A stretch of DNA of 5,917 nucleotides from Oscillospiraceae bacterium (GTDB lineage: Bacteria; Bacillota; Clostridia; Oscillospirales; Acutalibacteraceae). Positions 1 to 4,670 of the stretch are shown piece by piece; the stretch's first letter is position 1; each line of letters begins with the position of its first letter. Position numbers and translations under genes: made by a program. The stretch spans positions 1 through 5,917 of the forward strand of contig JAISRF010000152.1 in assembly GCA_031273775.1 (NCBI GenBank), in the 5' to 3' direction. The notes beneath the pieces were generated by a model, which saw only the letters and a list, made by a program, of their open reading frames with translations, was not told the DNA's origin and did no database searches.

Positions 1-402
1 CGCGTGCAGTTCGCACACGCTCTCCTGCCCTGACGCGTCGCTCCTGCCAAGCCCCGAAAAGAAAGATTGCAGCAGACCTATCTCCTCTTTTTTAAGGCAA
101 AGCCCATCTTTTCCCTCTACCATTGCCATTCGGAAAGCCTCACGTGGGGACTTTCCCGCTTCAACCAGCTTGCGGCACGTGTTCAGAAAGACAAACCCTT
201 CGTACTGTGGGTTGTCCGCAAGCGTTGAAAAAAGCGATGCCGTTTCCTGTCCGCTGTAACGAATTAACGTGCCGATGTCCGAAATCAGCTTGACAGACAG
301 CGCAAGTTCCTCCGTCCGCCGTTTAAGCCGCATGGCTCCGGACAGTCCCGCGCCAGCCCCGCAAATCACGATGGCGATTAAGCCAAGAAGTTTTATCAAC
401 AT
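1..402 (-). CDS. spoIIIAB: Stage III sporulation protein AB, C-terminus cut by window edge
   Basis: Reading on the minus strand from ATG at 402, 134 codons stay open to the left edge. The protein begins MLIKLLGLIAIVICGAGAG, a hydrophobic membrane segment, followed by a basic patch (MRLKRR) and a helical soluble region. Near residues 118-125 it has GLGRSDASGQ, matching the LGxSDxxGQ signature I associate with SpoIIIAB. The family is about 170 residues, so roughly 37 are missing. The family role is one of the eight SpoIIIA proteins of the mother-cell membrane complex that, with SpoIIQ, links mother cell and forespore during engulfment; SpoIIIAB is a membrane partner of the ATPase SpoIIIAA. An AAAAGG ribosome binding site lies 9 nt before the ATG. 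It follows spoIIIAA on the same strand, as in the canonical operon, but with a 60-bp gap rather than the usual tight coupling. This frame is too edge-truncated to have been called as a closed ORF. Confidence 0.88.
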   Translation of the reverse strand, partial: MLIKLLGLIAIVICGAGAGLSGAMRLKRRTEELALSVKLISDIGTLIRYSGQETASLFSTLADNPQYEGFVFLNTCRKLVEAGKSPREAFRMAMVEGKDGLCLKKEEIGLLQSFFSGLGRSDASGQESVCELHA

Positions 403-462
403 TAACAACGACCTTTTCAGTTAACGGTTAACGGTTAACAGTTAACAGTTTAAAATCAAGAC
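403..462. other. spoIIIAA-spoIIIAB intergenic gap
   Basis: A 60-bp spacer separates two genes that are normally adjacent or overlapping. About half is the 7-bp tandem repeat at 421-448; the spoIIIAB ribosome binding site occupies the end nearest 411-417. No hairpin with a T-run is visible, so transcription from spoIIIAA into spoIIIAB is expected to continue. Confidence 0.6.
421..448. repeat. Four-unit heptamer tandem repeat (TTAACRG)
   Basis: Four exact-length 7-bp units stand head to tail: TTAACGG, TTAACGG, TTAACAG, TTAACAG. The only variation is G/A at position 6. Overlapping GTTAAC palindromes result. This resembles the short tandemly repeated heptamers known from intergenic regions of several bacterial groups. 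It can vary in copy number by slippage without harming a reading frame, since it is between genes. Confidence 0.85.
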
Positions 463-1425
463 TTATAAATTGACTATTAACTCTTCCGCGCTGTACACCG
501 CTTCTATTTTCGATGGTGTTTTCCTGCCTTTTAAAAAAAACACCCATGAAAACGCCCGCGCGCGCCATAAACATTTGAACTGCTTCCGCCTAAGCAACTC
601 CGTTACGCTTCCCGCGTGTATGGTGGCGAGCACCGGTACCCCGGCATTAAGCCCGGCCAGCACCGCACGGGCTTCGCGTTCGGAGCCGAGTTCGTCAATC
701 GCCGCCGCGTCCGGGGAAAGTCCCCGGAGCGCCATCAGCAGCGCCTCGGCCTTAGGGTAAAATGAATAGACATCGGTATTTAGCCCTAAATCGTTTTGAG
801 GGATACCGCCGTACACCGCCGCCAGTTCTCCTCTTTCGTCCATCACGGAAAGCTTCAACGCCTCACCCAACTCTCCGGTGGAAAGCCGCCTGCATAAATC
901 GCGCAGTACCGTAGTTTTTCCCGAGGACGGCGGCCCCGCAATCAGAATTCCGCCTGTAAGCCCGCCGTTTTTTCGAATATGTGAAATCACGGTATCCGCC
1001 GCGCCGTATACCTCCCGCGCGATTCTTAAATTCACGGAGGATATGTCCCTTATGCCTGTTATTTCGCCGTTTTCGCCGTATACCGCCGTGCCGCACAGTC
1101 CGGCTCGGTGTCCGCCGCGTACGGTTAAAAATCCCTGCGCCAGTTCCCGCGTGTGGGAATGAACCGAATGTCCGCATAAGCTTTCAAAGCTCTGCGCAAT
1201 ATCCTCTTTCGTTGTGATGTAAACTCCGGCGCGTGGCAATTTGACCGCTTCTCCCGTGCGCAACACGAATAGACCGCCGCCGGGAAGGGTCATGGAAAGC
1301 GGCAATCCACACCGCAGACGTATTTCGAAAGCATTTTCCTTGACATTGTCGGGAAGTTTTGATAAAATTGATTTTATGTTTGGGCAAAGCCCGCTCAGCG
1401 CCTCCGCAAATTTTGAACCGTCCAT
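463..1425 (-). CDS. spoIIIAA: Stage III sporulation protein AA, sporulation ATPase
   Basis: This is a 320-residue P-loop ATPase of the type II/IV secretion (VirB11/GspE-like) superfamily. It is the only ATPase of the SpoIIIA complex that keeps the forespore active late in engulfment. Visible motifs are: Walker A GPPSSGKT at residues 164-171; the family block VMDERGE around 194-200; PKAEALLMALRGLSPD at about 224-239; Walker B-like AAIDELG at 241-247; and ATIHAG at 267-272, equivalent to the conserved AT-HAG sensor histidine region. The N-terminal 130 residues form the substrate/oligomer-facing domain with the RGGHRAGLCG motif at 103-112. Length agrees with the family (about 305-320). The start is secure: AAAGGAG lies 7 nt before the ATG on the minus strand. 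Minor departures from the usual sequence are GLNTDV where GxRTDV is common and YPKAE where CPKAE is common, as I recall the family. Sigma-E control is expected from relatives, but I could not find a convincing sigma-E promoter upstream. Confidence 0.95.
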   Translation of the reverse strand: MDGSKFAEALSGLCPNIKSILSKLPDNVKENAFEIRLRCGLPLSMTLPGGGLFVLRTGEAVKLPRAGVYITTKEDIAQSFESLCGHSVHSHTRELAQGFLTVRGGHRAGLCGTAVYGENGEITGIRDISSVNLRIAREVYGAADTVISHIRKNGGLTGGILIAGPPSSGKTTVLRDLCRRLSTGELGEALKLSVMDERGELAAVYGGIPQNDLGLNTDVYSFYPKAEALLMALRGLSPDAAAIDELGSEREARAVLAGLNAGVPVLATIHAGSVTELLRRKQFKCLWRARAFSWVFFLKGRKTPSKIEAVYSAEELIVNL

Positions 1426-1621
1426 TGATTTTCTCCTTTTAGTCAGACATGTGGATCTGCCACCCGGATTCCGAATTCGGCACTCCGCGTTTCGAATTTC
1501 GGGGTTGTCCGTAGTTAATCATATGGCGGTTTGTCCGCGTTTAGAACCTTTAAACTTTCCGGGGAAATAGGTGTGGCGTCAAGAGAAAAAATGATTACAA
1601 GTGAGAGGGATTTTGTTTATT
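1426..1621. promoter_or_regulatory. Divergent intergenic region, spoIIIAA (-) / mntP (+)
   Basis: The two genes point away from each other, so promoters for both should lie in these 196 bp. The spoIIIAA ribosome binding site is at about 1433-1439. The region also holds a degenerate heptad repeat (1468-1502), two TTGTCCG direct repeats (about 1505 and 1532), and an inverted repeat GTTTA-7 nt-TAAAC at 1539-1555 that could bind a dimeric regulator. I looked for sigma-A boxes, sigma-E boxes and the yybP-ykoY manganese riboswitch that often precedes mntP, and found no convincing match to any of them. Confidence 0.5.
1468..1502. repeat. Degenerate heptad repeat, about five units
   Basis: Read in sevens, the sequence gives ATTCCGA, ATTCGGC, ACTCCGC, GTTTCGA, ATTTCGG. 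Positions 3 and 6 of the unit and most others agree with an ATTCCGA/C consensus. It includes the perfect palindrome CCGAATTCGG at 1471-1480. It has the same period as the TTAACRG array on the other side of spoIIIAA but a different unit sequence, and looks older because its units have drifted. Confidence 0.5.
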
Positions 1622-2188
1622 ATGTGGAGCGTTGTGCTCATTGGACTTGCGCTTTCCGCGGATGCGTTCGCGGTTTCGGTAGCGAACGGAATTGCACAGC
1701 GCGGGGCAAGATTCAAAGGCGCGGTTATCACGGGGTTTTTCTTTGGGCTGTTTCAGGCGGTCATGCCGTTTTTGGGCTGGGCTGTGGGTGGGCGGTTTGC
1801 CGGGATGATTACCGCGTATGACCACTGGGTGGTTCTTGCGCTACTCACGTTTGTGGGCGGAAAAATGCTGATTGAAGCAATCAAATTACGGAAAGATCCA
1901 TTGTCCGGCAGTGCCGCTTTAGGGCTGAAATATTTGCTTGTCGCTTCCATTGCCACCAGCATTGACGCGCTGGCCGTGGGAGTCGGGTTTGCGTTTGGTA
2001 CGCTTTGGGCGGGAAATATTTTCACAGATTGCCTTCTCATTGGCGGAATAACTTTCGCGGTTTGCTTCGCGGGCTTTCTGCTGGGAAAACGTGTGGGCGC
2101 GAAATATAAAACCGCCGCGGAAATCGGCGGCGGACTGGTGTTAATTGGTATCGGAATAAAAACCGTAGTTGAGCATTTGGCGGCGTAA
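1622..2188 (+). CDS. mntP: MntP-type manganese efflux pump
   Basis: This is a 188-residue integral membrane protein exporting Mn(II), protecting against manganese excess. It shows the internal duplication of the MntP family (formerly YebN/DUF204): LSADAFAVSVANG at residues 11-23 and SIDALAVGVGFAF at 113-125, each with a conserved Asp (D14, D115) in a transmembrane helix. GGKMLIEA at 79-86 is also typical. About six hydrophobic segments can be read. I prefer ATG 1622 because it starts directly at the first helix like relatives and gives the normal family length. A GTG at 1601 and a TTG at 1613 are in frame upstream. The nearest purine-rich site, GAGAGGG (1603-1609), is 12 nt from the ATG and only 3 nt from the TTG, so the start is not settled. 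No terminator separates it from hprK, so co-transcription is possible. Confidence 0.88.
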   Translation: MWSVVLIGLALSADAFAVSVANGIAQRGARFKGAVITGFFFGLFQAVMPFLGWAVGGRFAGMITAYDHWVVLALLTFVGGKMLIEAIKLRKDPLSGSAALGLKYLLVASIATSIDALAVGVGFAFGTLWAGNIFTDCLLIGGITFAVCFAGFLLGKRVGAKYKTAAEIGGGLVLIGIGIKTVVEHLAA

Positions 2189-2269
2189 CAATTGCGGGAG
2201 GCGGTTTCCGGACGACCTGCGGAACGCCGGGGACGCCGACCTACGCAAAATATAATTAAGGAGATCATT
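2189..2269 (+). other. GC-rich spacer before hprK with ribosome binding site
   Basis: The first 57 bases are strikingly GC-rich with repeated words: CGACCTGCG and CGACCTACG flank GGAACGCC and GGGACGCC. TTCCG (2206-2210) and CGGAA (2220-2224) can pair across 9 nt. The remainder switches to AT-rich sequence with a strong AAGGAG (2258-2263), 6 nt before the hprK ATG. The GC-rich part resembles a dispersed intergenic repeat unit, but a single copy in this window cannot prove that. Confidence 0.45.
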
Positions 2270-3229
2270 ATGAATCAAACGTTTTCCGTTCCTCTTTGCA
2301 AACTGATTAAGGAGTTTTCGCTGGAAACCGTCTACACCCCCCGCAGTCCGGATGACCTCTACATTTCCAGCGGTGACCTGAACCGACCCGGTTTGCAGCT
2401 TTCTGGGTTTTATGACTTTTTTGACAACGATCGCATTCAGGTTATCGGACGCAATGAGCTGGCGTTTTTAAATGGTTTTCCCCGTGAAAAACGCGCCGCG
2501 CGCGCTCAGCGTTTGTTATCCCAGCATCCCGCGGCCGTCATTTTCACGCGGGGCATGGACATTCCGGATGAATGGCGGGTGGGCGCGCAAACGCATGAAA
2601 TCCCATTGCTCCGCACCGTCGATACCACCTCTATGTTTATGGCAGCTGTTATTTCTTATTTGGGGGTTCAGCTCGCGCCGCGCATCACCCGTCATGGGGT
2701 ATTGGTAGAGGTTTACGGCGAGGGTATGCTGCTTCTGGGCGAAAGCGGTGTGGGGAAAAGCGAAACCGCCATCGAACTGGTAAAACGCGGACACCGCCTG
2801 ATTGCCGACGACGCCGTGGAAATCCGGAGGGTTTCCTCAAAGACGCTTGTGGGTTCCGCGCCGGAAAATATTCGCCACTTTATAGAATTGCGCGGAATCG
2901 GCATTATCAACGCGCGGCGGATTTTCGGTATGGGGAGCGTTAAGCTGACCGAAAAAATTGACCTTGTGGCCAATTTAGAGCCGTGGGACGCAAACAAGGT
3001 TTATGATCGCATGGGGCTGGACGGCGAAATGACGGAAATTTTAGGGCTTTCCGTGCCGTCGCTGACCATTCCTGTCAAACCGGGACGAAATCTGGCGGTG
3101 ATTATTGAAGTAGCGGCGATGAATAACCGGCAAAAGAAAATGGGCTACAACGCCGCCACTGAATTGTTGGAAAAGCTCGGCATGGCGGAAAGTACAGGCG
3201 AAAAGCCGGAACTTGATTTCGATTATTAA
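2270..3229 (+). CDS. hprK: HPr kinase/phosphorylase
   Basis: This 319-residue cytoplasmic enzyme phosphorylates HPr of the sugar phosphotransferase system on Ser46 with ATP or pyrophosphate, and removes the phosphate by phosphorolysis. Ser46-P-HPr is the corepressor of CcpA in Bacillota. The N-terminal domain (about 1-130) is followed by the catalytic domain: RHGVLVEVYGEG with His142, Walker A GESGVGKS at 157-164, RLIADDAVE with Asp180-Asp181, the family signature ELRGIGIIN at 206-214, and PVKPGRN at 268-274 near the C-terminal loop. All catalytic positions known from the Lactobacillus casei and Bacillus enzymes appear intact. Length is normal (about 310). ATG 2270 is chosen for its AAGGAG at 6 nt and family-like beginning; an open frame continues upstream but is spacer. 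Clostridial and bacillar hprK often sits beside lgt, murB, rapZ or yvcK; none is seen here, where mntP precedes it and a LacI-type gene follows 198 bp later. Confidence 0.96.
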   Translation: MNQTFSVPLCKLIKEFSLETVYTPRSPDDLYISSGDLNRPGLQLSGFYDFFDNDRIQVIGRNELAFLNGFPREKRAARAQRLLSQHPAAVIFTRGMDIPDEWRVGAQTHEIPLLRTVDTTSMFMAAVISYLGVQLAPRITRHGVLVEVYGEGMLLLGESGVGKSETAIELVKRGHRLIADDAVEIRRVSSKTLVGSAPENIRHFIELRGIGIINARRIFGMGSVKLTEKIDLVANLEPWDANKVYDRMGLDGEMTEILGLSVPSLTIPVKPGRNLAVIIEVAAMNNRQKKMGYNAATELLEKLGMAESTGEKPELDFDY

Positions 3230-3316
3230 GAAATTTACTATTGGGTAACGGAACGGTGGACAGCCACGTGTCAAGCATATACAGCCTCCGGCTTGAACCC
3301 GGCTTGTGTGATTCAC

Positions 3317-3333
3317 TTGTGCAACATGCACAA
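3317..3333 (+). other. Hairpin TTGTGC-AACAT-GCACAA
   Basis: A perfect 6-bp stem with a 5-nt loop lies 88 nt past the hprK stop. No T-run follows on the plus strand, so it is not a standard intrinsic terminator. It could be a weak terminator or a palindromic protein site; the sequence does not decide. Confidence 0.35.
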
Positions 3334-3365
3334 AAACGGCCAAAATAATTTTATCTATTCGGTAC

Positions 3366-3394
3366 TTGACAAACGCGTTTGATTCCTGTATAAT
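3366..3394 (+). promoter_or_regulatory. Consensus sigma-A promoter for the LacI-family gene
   Basis: TTGACA (3366-3371) and TATAAT (3389-3394) both match the housekeeping consensus perfectly and are separated by exactly 17 bp. Transcription would start near 3401, giving a short leader of about 27 nt before the GTG start at 3428. A perfect promoter on a repressor gene suggests that strength is held down by repression, consistent with the operator in its spacer. Confidence 0.92.
3370..3381. promoter_or_regulatory. Perfect palindrome in promoter spacer, probable LacI-type operator
   Basis: CAAACGCGTTTG is a perfect 12-bp palindrome that overlaps the last two bases of the -35 box and runs into the spacer. 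LacI/GalR dimers commonly bind even palindromes rich in AAAC/GTTT with a CG-containing centre. A repressor bound here would block RNA polymerase. Negative autoregulation by the gene it drives is the simplest reading, but the assignment to that protein is inferred. Confidence 0.65.
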
Positions 3395-3427
3395 GTAAAA
3401 AACAAATAAATCAAGTGGAGAACGCTT

Positions 3428-4438
3428 GTGACAATAGCGGAAATTGCTACAAAAGCAGGTTGTTCCGTCGCGACCGTATCACGAGTGGTCAATGACAGCG
3501 GTTATGTCGCGCAGGAAACCCGGGAGCGTGTGGAAAGTGTTATCCGGCATCACCAATACCACCCAAACCACAGTGGGCGGAGCCTTGGTCGCAAGCGCAC
3601 CAATTTGGTTCTCGCGTTCATGCCCGCGATGGACACCGCGTTTTACGCGGATATTTTGAAGAGCCTTCGCAGAGTTCTCAGTACACACGGGTATCACGTG
3701 CTTCTCTGCGACACAGAAAAATCACTTGAGATTGAACGGCAGTTTTTACATATGCTTCAAGGGCAGGGGGTGGACGGAGCGGTTCTTTTTTCACCCAAAT
3801 TAAAAGCAAAAGAATACCGCGAGCTAAACAGTCAATTTCCTTTGGTATTCTGTTGTGAGGACGTGGATGATTCCGGTGTGGCCTGTGTTTCTATTGATAA
3901 CCACATCGCGGCGCAGGATGCCGTGAACGGCTTGATAAGCCTTGGTTGCCGCAGAGTTGCGCACATCACCGGAACCGAAGGTGTTTCTTCCGAACGCCGC
4001 CGGATGGAGGGGTACCGCCAGGCATTGTCCGATGCGGGTATTGAGTTTGATTCCGATTTAATTTGCTTCTCGGAATACACCTTTGAAGGTGGAAAGCAAG
4101 TCTGTGACCTGCTTTTTGAACGGAAAACCGCCTTTGACGGCGTTTTTGTCACCAGCGAGGAGATGGCCGCGGGGGTTTTGGAATCTGTTCGTGAGCACGG
4201 GCTGACTGTGGGGAAAGATATTGCCCTGATAGCCTGCGATGATACCAGCATCGCAAAAATCTGCAACCCGCCCCTGACCACCGTTTGCCAGCCGCTGAGC
4301 GAATTGGGTTACGCTACCGGTCGTCTGCTTTTGGAACAGCTGGAAAGTCCCGCGGGAGTTCTGCCGCGAACGCGTACCGTACATTTGCCGCACAAGATCA
4401 CGGTTCGGGGTTCAACCTGGGAGGAAACCTGGCTTTAG
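3428..4438 (+). CDS. LacI/GalR-family transcriptional repressor
   Basis: This is a 336-residue DNA-binding regulator. The N-terminal helix-turn-helix is at residues 3-22 (IAEIATKAGCSVATVSRVVN). A hinge helix lies around 47-58 (SGRSLGRKRT), where the Leu53 that wedges into the operator minor groove is present but Gly replaces the common Ala of ARSL. A periplasmic-binding-like sensor domain follows (about 60-330), with VSIDNHIAAQDAVNGLISLGCRRVAHITG at 154-182, typical of sugar-sensing members, and IACDDTSIAKICNPPLTTV at 268-286. The GTG start has GGAG 7 nt upstream, and the HTH begins at residue 3 as in the family. Its promoter carries a candidate autoregulatory operator, and it sits directly upstream of GH16 genes, so control of glucan use is plausible. 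The ligand cannot be read from the sequence. It is not obviously CcpA despite the hprK neighbour, because its sensor domain looks like that of a local regulator. Confidence 0.93.
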   Translation: MTIAEIATKAGCSVATVSRVVNDSGYVAQETRERVESVIRHHQYHPNHSGRSLGRKRTNLVLAFMPAMDTAFYADILKSLRRVLSTHGYHVLLCDTEKSLEIERQFLHMLQGQGVDGAVLFSPKLKAKEYRELNSQFPLVFCCEDVDDSGVACVSIDNHIAAQDAVNGLISLGCRRVAHITGTEGVSSERRRMEGYRQALSDAGIEFDSDLICFSEYTFEGGKQVCDLLFERKTAFDGVFVTSEEMAAGVLESVREHGLTVGKDIALIACDDTSIAKICNPPLTTVCQPLSELGYATGRLLLEQLESPAGVLPRTRTVHLPHKITVRGSTWEETWL

Positions 4439-4481
4439 CCCATGGGGCGGCGTAGTCGGCAACCTAAAAGTAAATGTCGTA

Positions 4482-4495
4482 TGAAAACGGTTACA
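4482..4495 (+). promoter_or_regulatory. Catabolite-responsive element (cre), or LacI-family operator
   Basis: TGAAAACGGTTACA satisfies every fixed position of the classical CcpA-binding consensus TGWNANCGNTNWCA. It lies 43 nt past the repressor gene and about 175 nt before the first GH16 start, in an intergenic region where an operator is expected. CcpA and other LacI-family proteins recognise similar sequences, so this could instead be the target of the adjacent LacI-type protein. No clear -35/-10 pair could be assigned around it. Confidence 0.7.
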
Positions 4496-4523
4496 CATTT
4501 TTTCGACAATTTATTTCAACATT

Positions 4524-4539
4524 ACAGGGCGCCCCCTGT
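4524..4539 (+). other. Hairpin ACAGGG-CGCC-CCCTGT
   Basis: A perfect 6-bp GC-rich stem with a tetranucleotide loop lies 86 nt after the LacI-family stop codon. The sequence after it (TGATATATG) has few consecutive T residues, so it would be a weak terminator at best. It may instead belong to the structured RNA segment that begins just downstream. Confidence 0.4.
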
Positions 4540-4547
4540 TGATATAT

Positions 4548-4580
4548 GAGCGGCGTGAGAGTGAGTTCACGTGCGGTTTC
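4548..4580 (+). ncRNA. Group II intron domain V-like structure, possible 3' remnant
   Basis: The 33 nt fold in the layout of group II intron domain V. They start with GAGC, which contains the AGC triad, and continue as 5' strand GAGCGGC, distal helix GTGAG/TTCAC, 6-nt loop AGTGAG, a 2-nt GT bulge, and closing strand GCGGTTTC. The lower helix has one G-G mismatch and one bulged T, and the loop is not the usual GNRA tetraloop. It is therefore either a decayed copy or a chance resemblance. No intron-encoded reverse transcriptase is present. Retrotransposed introns can be 5'-truncated, which would leave only such a 3' end. It could also be an unrelated leader structure of the GH16 transcript. Confidence 0.33.
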
Positions 4581-4634
4581 GGGAATGAGGCTCAGGTTAG
4601 CCGCCCTCCGCTCCGCGCGAGCCGGTTTCGGTTA

Positions 4635-4657
4635 AATCAGTTTGTTCAATCAGTTTG
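4635..4657. repeat. Direct repeat AATCAGTTTG x2, 13-bp period
   Basis: AATCAGTTTG occurs at 4635-4644 and 4648-4657, with TTC between. It lies immediately before the ribosome binding region of the first GH16 gene. The second GH16 leader starts similarly (AATCATTC at about 5560) but lacks the doubled word. Confidence 0.6.
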
Positions 4658-4670
4658 AGGAAGGGAAGCG

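Noticed and set aside
1440..1621. yybP-ykoY manganese riboswitch upstream of mntP
   Set aside because: GGGGAAATAG near 1561 hints at the motif, but the conserved paired loops and the second conserved loop segment are not visible.
2251..2256. TATAAT just before the hprK ribosome binding site as a promoter -10 box
   Set aside because: No -35-like sequence exists 16-18 bp upstream (the region reads CGGGGA), and transcription would start inside the ribosome binding site.
1753..2268. Open frame of 171 codons on the minus strand across mntP
   Set aside because: It mirrors the mntP coding sequence, lacks a convincing ribosome binding site and shows no family motif.
3428..4438. The LacI-family gene as ccpA
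   Set aside because: Proximity to hprK is suggestive, but the hinge and sensor-domain sequence look like a local sugar regulator, and I cannot identify the HPr-contact surface of CcpA.
4439..4670. A missed small gene between the repressor and the first GH16 gene
   Set aside because: No frame with a start, ribosome binding site and plausible composition was found; the region is better explained by regulatory and structured elements.
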